Source: Dendrolimus kikuchii
Taxonomy: Eukaryota; Arthropoda; Insecta; Lepidoptera; Lasiocampidae
Direction of reading: 5' to 3'
Assembly: GCA_019925095.2 (NCBI GenBank)
Contig: CM034389.1
Coordinates: forward strand, 26,786,935-26,850,934
DNA: 64,000 nt
The notes under the pieces are model-generated. The model was given only the letters and a program-made list of their open reading frames with translations, was not told the origin of the DNA and did no database searches. Positions 1-9,300 of this stretch are shown one piece after another (within the stretch, counting starts at the first letter, position 1; each line of letters starts with the position of its first letter). A program made the translations under genes and the position numbers.

Positions 1-45
1 ATAAATATTAAAGTTATTGAAATAGTAAAATTTATTTAAAAGACT

Positions 46-95
46 ATGGCTGAAATATCGTGGCCTTGGCAGTACAACTTTCCTCCTTTTTTTAC
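46..95 (+). CDS. Vps25: VPS25 coding exon 1
   Basis: Sixteen codons plus two bases, starting at ATG 46-48 and ending before a consensus donor GTAAGT (96-101). It encodes the start of the protein through the FPPFF motif. If the intron is not removed, translation ends at once on TAA 97-99. Confidence 0.93.
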
Positions 96-3000
96 GTAAG
101 TAGTCACTTGTTTGTCTTTATAAATTTATATCCTATCTTATAAAACATGAAGTTATTGGGACAAAACTGGAAGTATATAAACGAAGGGAACGCTCATATA
201 GTTCTGGAATTACTGGACACAGACTATGTGCTTCGTTTAATCAAAGAAGACGGAAAGCCGACCGAAATTCATCATGTACGAACTTCAGTTGATTTTGTGA
301 ACAGGGTAATGTCTCCCTTACTTCTGCTTGGTGAATATAATAAACAGGAAACAGTTACAATTTCCGAAGAAGAATTATGTAATATCAGTCGCGAATTACA
401 TGAGCTACGCCCAGAACATCGAAGGCATAAGTCAACACTGAGCCCTCATGCTATAAAAGCACCAAATTTATCTATAATCAGCCCACAATGTGCAGTGAAC
501 TATTGTGTAGAGATAAAACCTAAAGAAGGGTTTCTATCAAAAAGTTTAAACAAATATAATAAGTGTTATTTTTGCCTTAAACAATACTTGAAACTGGAAA
601 ATAAAGAAATCTCATCGCTGAGTAAATATTGTCCTTTGAATCTTTTTTCTGGAGACAAGACGAAAATGAAACATGCTCTTAAGAGTTTAATAGAATGCCC
701 ACAGAATAATTTTAAATTGTTTGAAAATGGAATTTTGATTTATGGGGATGAGTGTAAGGAAAATGTTTTTGATGATATTGTAAAGGATAAAATTAATTTT
801 CAGTCTGTTGATATTTTTGTTGATTTTATAATAGATATTTTATCCAAGGATGTCTGTAATGCATATAAAATTCCTCATATGCCCAATCTATATAGAACAG
901 ACTATAAAGACAATTACCCATTAAAAAATGCAATATTAGATAGGTTGTTAAAAATTCAGAAACTTACAGATAACATTGAAATCAATGTTGCCAGCATTAA
1001 TATAAAAAACCTTGAATATGTACCAAAAATTTTGCAAGAAATAGAAATTAACAATTTTAGTCTTAAATCAGACAAAGACAGAGATTTATTTTTAAAGACC
1101 ACGGACCCGATATATTTGGCACTTATATCAGCTGTCGCAAAGGACTGTTCAATTATGATAAGTTTTTCATCAGATGTAGATGAAAACCATTCATTGATAC
1201 AAGTTGGTGACAAAACTATGTGTTACAAGGTGTCTTTAACAGATTTGGAGCCAAAATCTGTGACAACATTAACTAAAAGATTGGTTACTGAAAGAGATAT
1301 AACTCGAGCATATGAGAACTTTTTAATGGATGGAAGAGAGATAGAATGTAAGTATTGTGAATGATGTTTGATTGTTTATACCCTAGATTAAAATTGTCCT
1401 GTAGTTATTGATATTTTGCTATTTTATTAAAAAAAGTGTAATATTGATTAAGTTTATTATAGTTTTGGTATGTTAATTGTTAATCTATAATACTATTATA
1501 AAATTGTACAAGTGTCTTAGATTTTTTGTGTGCTGTTTATTCAGGATTCACGTAAAAACTGCTGGACCAATTCTTAGACTTAAAATCGGTGGTATTTTAT
1601 ATCCCAGGAATCCCACCAGAATTTTTCGGGTGTGGTTTAAAGTGGCCTGCTTAAAAAAAATTTAGATTTTGATATAATATTTTCACTGATAGGTTGCAAA
1701 TTGTCTATCATAAAATCTGTAATACTTTATGTCCCGGGAATTTAGCGGAACTTTTACCAGGAGTAGTTCCAAGTTATGAGGACACATATAAATTAGCTTA
1801 TTCCGTCCAACGTGGACAAAGTCCCGAGTGAATCCTAGTCTATAATATAATTAATTTGCAGAAGGTTCGAGTTTGTACAGTGCTATAAAAAATTGTGGTG
1901 GGTTTACTACCCTAGAAATAGGAAGACCAGAGCTCAGTAGTGATAAGTTTATGGGCTAATATCCACCATAGACATGCATTGTCTATGGTCCTGGATAACA
2001 AAAGTCTATTATATAAATCACTGTTTACTTTTTGATTCAGTAGAGATGTGAAACAAGAATCGTTGCATTTTGTATGCCACTTAAACCAGTGAAATTCTAA
2101 TTTCTTTATTTTCAGAATCCAACCTCACACAGAAACAAAAGCAAAGCAATTAGAAGCATGGGAACAACTAATAGCGGAGTACATGAAAACCACAAAACAA
2201 TCAACGTTAGATATAAGAGAATCACAGAACAGTCCATTATTTAGCAATGCGAGTATTAACAGAAAGCTGTCTCAGGAGTCAATTCTAACAATACTAGAGG
2301 ATATGGCGAAAACGGGAAGAGCCGCACCCGTGGACAAGAGTAAGAATGTATGGGAAGTTTACTGGCATTCACTGGACGAGTGGGGCAATATGGTGTACAC
2401 TTGGGCATGTAATAATGGTATGAATAATTCTGTCTGCACCTTGTTTGAGTTGAGAGAAGGCGACAATACAGCCGATGAAGGTAAAATGTTTAATTTAACT
2501 TTTAATAATTATATCCTTATCTATTTAATGTACTTAATGTTGGTATATATAATAATATCAGCCCATTAATGTCCCCGTGCAGGGCTCGGGCCTCTCATTA
2601 TATCTGCCATGCTTATGCTTGTCCAAGGCTTGGCAGGTTTGACACATCGACATGCAGGTTGCATCACGATGTTTTCCTTCAACGTTGTTAGCATGTGGTA
2701 ATTATAACGATATGCACATTAGGTCAGAAAACTGCCTAAATGGTGTATCCATTCCAGACAGGATCGAACCCGCGCCCTGTGAGTTTGGGACGCGTACGCT
2801 AGCCATTACACTACCACGACTTTATGATAAATATAACATTTGTGTATTTATTACTAAAATGTAAGTAGTCATACTATAATTTGCCTATACCAGCTTCATC
2901 ATTATCATCTCAATTCATTTCTGGGATTGTCTGGAAGAAATCTCTTTTAGCAATATGATTGCTCTTCTTGCATAATTATGTGTAGTTTGTTTGTAAGTTC

Positions 3001-5635
3001 ATTGTTTGTATTGGCATAATCAAAATTCTTACTAATACTTTTAAAGTGAGTTGGTTTGTTCCTCCCATTAGTCATATTTGATTTTGTGTAATTTGATACA
3101 TATTTTATAATATGTTCTTTATAAACTGACGATGAACATAGATAATTATTATCATCATATCATATAAGAGTACTAGTGGAATAGACAACAAATATATATA
3201 TATAGTATTGGTGTAAAACAGTTGCAGGTTGACTTGTGTGTTTGTGTGGATTGTTTTTTTTTTTTTTAATAATCGGCAGACAAACACACACATTGTATAT
3301 CCCCAAATTAAGCAAGTTACGCTTGTGTTATGGGTAATATACAACGGACTACTCTGGGACCGATCCCAGACACCCAGACTATAGTAAATAACGGAGAAAA
3401 GACGTTTTCTGAAATTTACTATACCAGGAATCGAACCCGGAGCCTCTGCGTTGCAGTGAGGTAGGCCGGCAAAGGCTTAGCCCGCTCAACCACAGAGGCC
3501 GTCAATGTGTTTCCACAGTTTTCTGAGGTGTGAAAAGACCAACAATTTTATTGAGTTGGTATTAGAATGTGAATGAATGAATGAATGTTCTTTATTGCAT
3601 ACATAAGTTACATATACAATAGGAGGTCTTATCGCCGCCGGTGATATCTTTCAGACCACCTTTGCAATTATTAAAAATAATGGATTTATTTTATATTATT
3701 TTATTATGTTTAAGGCTTGGCAACTAGGCCTTTAAGCCAAGCGCCGTTGTATTGTAGGCTACAAGCGACGTCATTCAACGGAGTTCTTGTGAAAACTCGA
3801 AAGGCCACATTTGGCTATATAGGTCACATTTCTCGCAAAAACACATAATTACTACTCAAAAACTCAATATCCCACAACTATTGTTCATTTTAGAGTAATT
3901 TTACACATTTTTAGAAAATAAAACTGCACAGCGCAACGTTTCCTTTCAATTCCCACCAAAAACTCTAAAAATAATGGAAAAAAAGAAAAAAATTAACATA
4001 GATTATAAAACAAAGAGAAAATTTAATTAAATGTCAAAAAAAGAAAAACTAATATTGATGAACGCATGTGTTTATTGATTCCTTAATATTTTAATGTATT
4101 ATTAAGTTAATTAGTTAAGTTAATTAGTAATGTAATTAATACATCTGACAAGATACTTATGTCAGGTTTCTATAGGTATCTTACAACCCATTCTGTTACC
4201 TTTGCTAGGAGATTGTCCTCATTGCTCCATACAAGCCACATAAATACTAGTTTCGCACGGTCTTCGACGATCTCCATTTATGATCATCGGTACGCATGTC
4301 ATACTTTATGACGTCAAGTCAGTATTACTTGGGCCTACCCTATAGACCGGGACCTGGTGGAGTTTTACCCAACGTAACCAGCCGATTTCCGCAAACCGTG
4401 GCCGTACGAACGTAGGCGACACTCTTGCAGTTTCTCCGTTATGTCGCGAATATGGAGGCTGCCGCAGATGCGAGTTTCTAACGCGGTCCTTCCGCGTGAA
4501 TTCACAAGTCTACCGCAGTATATTCATCTCCGTGACAAGCAGCTCTTGCTTGTGTCAAGTACAGGCCACGCTTCACTGCCATACGAAAGAGCAGGTCTAT
4601 TGATAGATTTATATATCTGCCCTTTTAGCTTAACCGGCATTTTCATGTCACAAATAAACGTCGTCGCGACACGAATTAAGATTTTGAAACCAGTAATTTG
4701 TTTTTTTTTTCGTTGTGTCAAACCTACATAGGGTACGTTCCATTAGGGAATACAACGACCACGTTCACGACCGCGATTGCTTACCTCCGTTACAATCGTA
4801 AACCCAAGTTAAAATTGGGCATACATATTGTACTTTTTTTTTATTGCAGGAGTTCAGCAGACAGGCAGACGGCCCACTTGAAGGAAAGCGGTTACCATCG
4901 CCTATGGACATTTGCAACACCAAAGGTGCTACAAATGCGCTGCTGCTCTCTTAAAGGAGACTGGAACCTGGTCACTAATGCCGGAACACAACTCAAGGTT
5001 GTTATGACGACATACTCTAGACCAGGAGTGGTAGCCATCCAGTCGGGCAAACGCCCTAAAACCTGGCTTTGGGTTGTTAAGTCGCCTCTTACGACAGGCC
5101 GCCCGGCCGCAGGTAATTGTATTCTTTCTCCGTTCCTGCACGGATAAACTTTCTTATTATTGTTCTTTCTAATCTTAAAACCATGAGCCTGATGATAGTA
5201 ATGGCTACGTTCCATTAGAGTCTCACAACGACCCCGTTCAAGACCGCGATTTTCCCCGTTCCACTTGCTTGCCATCGTTACAGTCGTAAACCCATTCGAC
5301 CCCCTCTTAACATGGGTTGTTGTGAGCGTTGTGTGATCGAAAATGATGTCGTCATTAGTGACGTTTTAGCCATGACCACAACGACCGCAGCCGACTTGTG
5401 GAACGGCTAACGGTGCATTTTGGGCATTGTGAGCTACTAATGTTCCACCTATAATGGAAGGCCCGAGCCCAGCAGTGGGACATTTATGGGCTGATATAAT
5501 TTATTATACTTTGTGTTTTCAGAATTTCATGGCCTAGACATGAATGTATTGATAAAGGCTCTGAAAACACTAGAACTGAAAGGAAGATGTGAGCTAATGG
5601 AATTTGACGACAATCAAGGTGTAAAGTTCTTTTAA
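46..5635 (+). CDS. Vps25: VPS25, ESCRT-II complex subunit (three exons, complete)
   Basis: The protein is the small winged-helix subunit of ESCRT-II, which acts on endosomes in sorting ubiquitinated membrane proteins into multivesicular bodies and recruits ESCRT-III. Joining 46-95, 2116-2480 and 5523-5635 gives 528 bases, that is 175 residues plus TAA; human VPS25 is of nearly equal length. All junctions are GT-AG, with phase 2 then phase 1. Exon 1 carries the N-terminal WPWQY..FPPFFT segment; in the family the PPFF-type motif contacts SNF8 and VPS36. Exon 2 holds the ESPLF-like, NNSV.TLFEL segments and exon 3 ends in GVKFF, the typical C-terminus. The start has A at -3 and G at +4. Intron 1 contains the whole IPPK gene on the same strand; intron 2 is filled with repeats. 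A likely poly(A) signal lies at 5743-5748. Recognised from memory of the family, with high confidence. Confidence 0.95.
147..1364 (+). CDS. Ippk: Inositol-pentakisphosphate 2-kinase (IPK1), intronless, nested in VPS25 intron 1
   Basis: The enzyme phosphorylates the 2-position of inositol pentakisphosphate with ATP to make inositol hexakisphosphate (phytate), the last step of that branch of inositol phosphate synthesis. The 405 residues show the family marks in order: N-lobe nucleotide-binding loop EGNAHIVLEL (13-22), the hallmark EIKPKEGFL (122-130) followed by the CYFC.KQYLK region (140-149), YCPLNLFSGD (161-170), the PQNN...L.ENG segment (185-195), and near the C-terminus AKDCSIMI (331-338) with DLEPK (366-370), the counterpart of the conserved D-L-x-x-K. 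The length fits animal members (about 400-490). The start at 147 has A at -3 and precedes all conserved parts. There are no introns, whereas vertebrate IPPK is many-exon; a retrocopy origin is possible, but the frame is intact. TATAAA at 120-125 lies too near the start to be an ordinary TATA box, so use of the VPS25 promoter is inferred. Confidence 0.93.
   Translation: MKLLGQNWKYINEGNAHIVLELLDTDYVLRLIKEDGKPTEIHHVRTSVDFVNRVMSPLLLLGEYNKQETVTISEEELCNISRELHELRPEHRRHKSTLSPHAIKAPNLSIISPQCAVNYCVEIKPKEGFLSKSLNKYNKCYFCLKQYLKLENKEISSLSKYCPLNLFSGDKTKMKHALKSLIECPQNNFKLFENGILIYGDECKENVFDDIVKDKINFQSVDIFVDFIIDILSKDVCNAYKIPHMPNLYRTDYKDNYPLKNAILDRLLKIQKLTDNIEINVASINIKNLEYVPKILQEIEINNFSLKSDKDRDLFLKTTDPIYLALISAVAKDCSIMISFSSDVDENHSLIQVGDKTMCYKVSLTDLEPKSVTTLTKRLVTERDITRAYENFLMDGREIECKYCE
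1387..1431 (+). promoter_or_regulatory. Possible poly(A) signals for IPPK inside VPS25 intron 1
   Basis: Two ATTAAA hexamers, 1387-1392 and 1426-1431, follow the IPPK stop by 22 and 61 bases. They would end an IPPK transcript before VPS25 exon 2. Hexamers are frequent in AT-rich DNA, so this is suggestive only. Confidence 0.45.
1432..2115. other. Rest of VPS25 intron 1, no recognised element
   Basis: AT-rich intronic sequence between the IPPK 3' end and VPS25 exon 2. No coding signature or recognisable repeat seen; the short open frame at 1477-1665 has no family features. Confidence 0.5.
2116..2480 (+). CDS. Vps25: VPS25 coding exon 2
   Basis: Acceptor TTTTCAG ends at 2115 and donor GTAAAA begins at 2481. 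The exon encodes most of the first winged helix and the start of the second (from TIQPHTETKAKQLEAW to the DNTADE acidic turn). An ATG-initiated reading from 2183 is only the internal part of this exon running on into the intron. Confidence 0.94.
2549..2824 (-). mobile_element. SINE-U copy, tRNA-derived
   Basis: Read on the minus strand it begins with a tRNA-like head (GTCGTGGTAGTGTAATGGCT as A-box region, GGGTTCGATCC as B-box) and ends with a tail containing GGGACATTAATGGGCTGATAT. The same element occurs at 62174-62476 on the plus strand. It sits 68 bases after the VPS25 exon 2 donor. Confidence 0.8.
2880..3060 (+). mobile_element. Old Jockey-like LINE-J 3' tail
   Basis: Carries a decayed version of the tail shared with 15440-15530 and 58430-58555 (ATCATCTCAATTCATTTCTG, then GTCTGGAAGAAAT and a short stem-loop). 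Diverged, with no tail repeat visible. Confidence 0.5.
3268..3503 (-). mobile_element. SINE-T copy 1, tRNA-derived
   Basis: The minus strand begins GGCCTCTGTGGTTGAGCGGG (A-box-like TGGTTGAGCGG), has B-box GGGTTCGATTCC about 70 bases on, and ends CTGCCGATTATT. Near-identical copies lie at 35571-35815 and 46441-46680. It is in VPS25 intron 2. Confidence 0.85.
3573..3660 (-). mobile_element. LINE-J tail with (ATTC)n end
   Basis: The minus strand reads a stem-loop region ending in AATAAAGAACATTCATTCATTC. It matches the tails at 6140-6265 and 51222-51370. The short tandem repeat at the 3' end is typical of this family here. Confidence 0.65.
3712..3971 (-). mobile_element. rep-H copy 1 (retroposon-like)
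   Basis: About 260 bp shared with 7885-8203 and 29515-29826, recognised by the block TTGTTCATTTTAGAGTAATT and the end near GGCTTGGCAACTAGGCCTTT. Class uncertain; copy 2 shows poly(A) and a target-site duplication. Confidence 0.7.
4728..4805 (+). repeat. MITE-I fragment
   Basis: A partial left end of the MITE-I family (GGTACGTTCCATTAGGGAAT, then ACGACCACGTTCACGACCGC). Only about 75 bases remain. Confidence 0.55.
4834..5146 (-). mobile_element. rep-A copy 1 (about 310-bp poly(A) retroposon)
   Basis: On the minus strand the element starts TATCCGTGCAGGAACGGAGA and ends CTCCTGCAATAAAAAAAA, i.e. an AATAAA-containing poly(A) end. This suggests a SINE or the 3' end of a LINE; no coding region is confirmed. 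The flanks match the uninterrupted sequence at 6524-6600, so the insertion can be placed to within a few bases. It is in VPS25 intron 2. Confidence 0.85.
5200..5446 (+). mobile_element. MITE-I copy 1
   Basis: About 250-bp repeat with imperfect inverted ends: left GCTACGTTCCATTAGAGTCT, right GAGCTACTAATGTTCC (elsewhere GAGCTAGTAATGGAACGCG). It has no coding capacity. Copies at 6594-6860, 7639-7876 and 56456-56640 (-). Confidence 0.7.
5450..5502 (+). mobile_element. SINE-U 3' tail fragment next to VPS25 exon 3
   Basis: Matches the last 50 bases of SINE-U (GGCCCGAGCCCAGCAGTGGG, then ATGGGCTGATAT). It ends about 20 bases before the exon 3 acceptor and is complementary to 2555-2602 at the other end of the same intron. 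Confidence 0.7.
5523..5635 (+). CDS. Vps25: VPS25 coding exon 3 and stop
   Basis: Acceptor GTTTTCAG ends at 5522. The exon supplies the second half of the second winged helix (FHGLD....LIKALKTLELKG) and the conserved end GVKFF before TAA 5633-5635. It is too short to show as a separate open frame and was found by family comparison and phase. Confidence 0.93.
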
Positions 5636-5742
5636 ATCACTTGTGGTTTGTTGTTTCTATGTAATTAGAGGTGTATTACCTTTTTAATAACATTATGTTA
5701 AATGCATTTTTGTTAAGTTATGTATTTAATGTTAATTAAGGA

Positions 5743-5748
5743 ATTAAA
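5743..5748 (+). promoter_or_regulatory. Possible poly(A) signal of VPS25
   Basis: ATTAAA about 108 bases after the VPS25 stop codon. Position is reasonable; not otherwise supported. Confidence 0.45.
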
Positions 5749-5876
5749 GTCTTATTTACAATGATTGGATGTTTTCTTTTTTTATGTAATGAATGGAATG
5801 TAGAGATTATTATAGACACTAACAGAATATAAGCTAGTTTAGTTTCAACGGATTTGATAACATTTGTAAATATCTT

Positions 5877-5978
5877 TACATACATAACTTCACGCCAGTT
5901 CCCTTGCGGGGTAGGCACGAACAACAAAGCGCCATTTAGGCTTATTGTTATACACCTCACTTGCTTCTTTCATTCATA
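5877..5978 (-). mobile_element. RTE-B 3' end, short truncated copy
   Basis: Contains the family's end CATACATAACTTCACGCCAG and the CCTTGCGGGGTAGGCACGAA block. Only about 100 bases of the 3' end are present. Confidence 0.75.
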
Positions 5979-6139
5979 ATTTTTACAGTATGTATGTATA
6001 TCGTATTAGTATAATTTTTATATTTTTATTAATGTGTGTATATTATATCATGTATTCATATGCCTATATTTATAAGATATTGATTCGGTAGTGAGAATAG
6101 TGCAACATACCACTGTTCTTATCAAATTTTTGTCCATAC

Positions 6140-6265
6140 AAAGGTTGTCTGGAAGAAATCGTTAATAGCGATAAGACCGCCTGTTGTATTGTAAAATTTT
6201 ATTTCTGTTAATTGTATCTTTTAAAACACAATAAAGTATATTCATTCATTCATTCATTCATTCAT
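6140..6265 (+). mobile_element. LINE-J 3' tail with (ATTC)n
   Basis: GGTTGTCTGGAAGAAATCG, a stem-loop around GCGATAAGACCGCC, then AATAAAGTATATTCATTCAT. This is the terminal part of the Jockey-like LINE-J. Confidence 0.7.
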
Positions 6266-6593
6266 GAAGTGGAAGTTATTTATCAAGACTGTGGCAAGTG
6301 GAGATTCATTGTCTCTATTGACTGCCTACCCCCATGAGAAACAAGCGTGATAATACGTATGTATGTTAATTAAAAGGGACTCAATAAAATTCAGTCAATT
6401 ATCATCATATTTTAATACAATCAATCAGTGTAAAATTGTACAGTTTCAAAATTGTTCGCCTTATTTGCTATACACATACAACACAATAAAAGAGTATAAT
6501 TGTAAAAAGTGTTCTATCTTAAAATTGGGCATACATATTGTACTTGCTTATTATTGTTCCTTCTAATCTTAAAACCGTGAGCCTGATGATAGT

Positions 6594-6860
6594 AATGGCT
6601 ACGTTCCATTAGAGACTCACAACGACCACGTTCAAGACCGCGATTTTTCCCGTTCCACTTGCTTGCCGGCGTTACAGTCGTAAACCCAAGTGGACCGGTT
6701 ATTCGACCCATCTCTTGACATGGGTCGTTGTGAGCGTTGTGTGATCAATAATGATGACATCATTAGTCACGTTTTCGCCACGACCACAACGGCTGCGGTC
6801 GCCTTGTGGAACGGCTAACGAAGGATTTTGGGCGTCATGAGCTAGTAATGGAACGCGCTG
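6594..6860 (+). mobile_element. MITE-I copy 2
   Basis: Best-preserved copy: left end GGCTACGTTCCATTAGAGAC, right end GAGCTAGTAATGGAACGCGC, which is an imperfect inverted match over about 15 bases. The preceding 6524-6593 matches the rep-A-interrupted flank at 4810-5200. Confidence 0.72.
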
Positions 6861-6869
6861 TACGAAACA

Positions 6870-7630
6870 CCTATAATTAAAAAAACATTAATAGTGTGGT
6901 TTGAATACTGATTAAGGTTTGAAAAATTGTATATTTTTCTATCAAAACCGATTAAAATTTTTCGCACTAAAGCCTCTATATTTAATATTTACAAATGTCT
7001 GATTAAAACCAATATTATGCAAGGACAATCAACACACACTAGGAGACAATCGCCCTGTAAAAATGTTACTTTAATAACGGCTCTAAGTCTTAAAGGAGAC
7101 GGAGACATTTTCATACATTCTTGGGCCCAGATTGTAAAAAGGTGAGATTGTAAGATTTCTTTATATTATGTTGATATTTTTTATAATTGTTGTGTGAAAT
7201 TAGCTATTACTTGTTGAAATTCATTCACATAAATAGTTATGGTAATTGTTAACTTATTTTGTGATCTTATTTTTAAGATAGAATTTAGGACTGATATTTT
7301 CCATTTTGTAATAGAAAAATATAACGGATTTTTTAAGACATATATCTCAACTGATTACATTTCATTGGCCCGAAAGTCCTCGTCTCCTTTCTAGAGGGCG
7401 CGAAACTCTTTCTCTTGCGTTTTGCTATAGCAATGCACCAGTAGGATCAATTGACATTTTATATTTAAAAATTATAAAAAAATCTTAATAATATACTTTT
7501 TAATTTAATTGAATTACAAATGTTGACCGATTTGTTTTAAATATTAGATTAACATGTTTAATATTGGTTGAAAACCCAATGGCCATTTGTTAAGTATATC
7601 AAAACGCAAGTGAAGAAAGACTTGTAGAGT
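6870..7630. other. Intergenic AT-rich DNA, nothing recognised
   Basis: No repeat family of this window and no convincing gene seen here; the short open frames (for example 6927-7145) lack any family signature. Confidence 0.45.
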
Positions 7631-7638
7631 TGTCACAC

Positions 7639-7876
7639 GAAGGCTACGTTCCATTAGAGACTCACAACGACCGCGATTTTTCCCATTCCACTTGCTTGCG
7701 AAAGTCACAACCGTTATTCGACTCACCTCTTGACATGGGTCATTGTGAGCGCTGCGTGAGCGAAAATCATGACGTCATCAGTGACGTTTTCGCCACGACC
7801 TTAACGACCGCGGTCGCCCAGTAGAACGGCAGACGGAGCATTTTGGGCGTTGTGAGATACTGAAGGAACGCGCCCG
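7639..7876 (+). mobile_element. MITE-I copy 3, cut by rep-H
   Basis: Same element as 6594-6860, with several differences. Its right end runs into the rep-H insertion whose target duplication begins at 7873. Confidence 0.7.
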
Positions 7877-7884
7877 AAATAAGT

Positions 7885-8203
7885 TTTTTTTTGGATTTTA
7901 TGGCTTGGTAACTAGGCCTTTAAGCCAGATCTTAGATTCAATGTAGTTACTTCATTTTCTTACACCTATGTGCCGCACAGCTGAACTGTAGGTTATCAGC
8001 TAGTGCCATTCAACGAAGTTCTTGTGACAACTCAAAAGGCCACATTTGACTTTACAGTTCACATTTCTCACAAAAACACATAATTACTACTCAAAAACTA
8101 TCAATATCCTACAACTATTGTTCATTTTAGAGTAATTTTACACATTTTTAAAAAATAAAACTGCGCAGCACATCATCTCCTTTCAGTTCCCGCCAAAAAC
8201 TCC
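7885..8203 (-). mobile_element. rep-H copy 2 with 12-bp target-site duplication
   Basis: Flanked by CCCGAAATAAGT at 7873-7884 and 8204-8215. The left side begins with a run of T, i.e. poly(A) on the minus strand, so this is a retroposon (SINE-like) rather than a cut-and-paste element. About 320 bp, no coding frame. Confidence 0.82.
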
Positions 8204-8215
8204 CCCGAAATAAGT

Positions 8216-8578
8216 CCCGCAGAGGCGGCCCTACGGTCGCGCAACGGAATGTTATTTAATTGTAGAACGATTCCGATTTGATAGTCAATGAAATAATTAT
8301 ATAAACTGACATGTATCTAGATTAAAAAACTTAATGAAAGCAACATAACAACGTTGCTGGTTTTATCATTATATTTGTTCACTTTTAACCGCGAGACTTT
8401 TATCGTGAAATGCACTCTACCTACAATGGTAGGCTCTACTGACTTTTCAACAAAACTTTCTAGGTTATTGTTGCGCCGCTATATAATAACCTTAAAAACT
8501 ATCGTCTCTCCTGTATATTAAAGTTACATAATATTCTTAGATTAAATTAAAAAAATAATAAAATTGCGTATCACTAAT
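8216..8578. other. Intergenic DNA, nothing recognised
   Basis: AT-rich stretch between rep-H and the next MITE. No gene or repeat of this window recognised. Confidence 0.45.
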
Positions 8579-8980
8579 GGCCGTTTCCTATGTCTTAATA
8601 TACATCCACTTGCGCTATGATCGGTTAAACGTTAACAGTACTTATACAAAGCGCAGGGTCGTCAGGGAGGAGGGGGTTTTTAGTGGGTATTGGGGTTGCT
8701 CGCCCGTGCAGCAACGCTCGGAGTCTTCCACACTATTCTGTGACGTCGATCGCGGACGGAGCGCTGCCAAGAGCATACTATTGCTGCAGTGTTATCGCCC
8801 CCGACCGACGCGTGTCGTTCCCCTAGCAATGACCCAGTTTGTGCGTAAATCGGTTAAGCATTTTCCCTCGCCTCAAAACAAAAAAAAAAAAAAAAAAACA
8901 TTAACAGTACTTGTTACGGAGCTTATTATATTGACCGATAGTAACGCAAATGTAAGGTCGGTAAGGTATAGGAACCGGCC
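8579..8980. mobile_element. MITE with about 20-bp inverted ends, interrupted by a retroposon
   Basis: Left end GGCCGTTTCCTATGTCTTAA and right end GGTAAGGTATAGGAACCGGCC pair as imperfect inverted repeats. A poly(A) retroposon (8644-8900) lies inside. A related, uninterrupted element is at 57602-57745. Superfamily unknown. Confidence 0.65.
8644..8900 (+). mobile_element. 5'-truncated poly(A) LINE/SINE insertion, 12-bp TSD
   Basis: GC-rich insert ending in a run of 18 A, bracketed by TTAACAGTACTT at 8632-8643 and 8901-8912. It contains TTTTTAGTGGGTATTGGGGT, a motif resembling the 3' UTR of the R1-like LINE ends elsewhere in the window (for example the complement at 45930), so it is probably an R1-type 3' end. 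The 144-codon frame across it is not a gene. Confidence 0.78.
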
Positions 8981-9149
8981 GTATAAATACACAACCCAAC
9001 ACGCTATATAACAAAATGAACTTATTTCTATATTTCCACACATTATCAACTACATAATAAATATAAAACAGTCAGTCTTCAACCAAAATATACAATAACA
9101 AATATCAATGGCGAAAAGTTCATAACTGCATAAGGCATCGTACAGTTTT

Positions 9150-9300
9150 AGGGCCGATTTTTATATTTTACTGACCGTTCATTTGCCTTACTCACGGTTA
9201 ATATTTTACGTAAGCTCCAAGTGATGTCAAAATTCAACCGATCGTAGGGCAAGTGAGTGAATAGTTGATCGGCAGTTTTGCCGACCGGTTTCCGAGATGT
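9150..9300 (-). repeat. Relic of the MITE at 57602-57745
   Basis: Shares GATGTCAAAATTCAACC and GGCAAGTGAGTGA with that element in reverse orientation. Diverged. Confidence 0.45.

Noticed and set aside
120..125. TATAAA as TATA box of IPPK
   Set aside because: Only 21 bases from the start codon; transcription from it would begin at or after the ATG.
2183..2569. Independent 128-codon gene
   Set aside because: It is VPS25 exon 2 starting from an internal methionine and running past the donor at 2481 into the intron.
8577..9011. 144-codon frame
   Set aside because: Crosses a poly(A) retroposon nested in a MITE, including its A-tail read as lysines.
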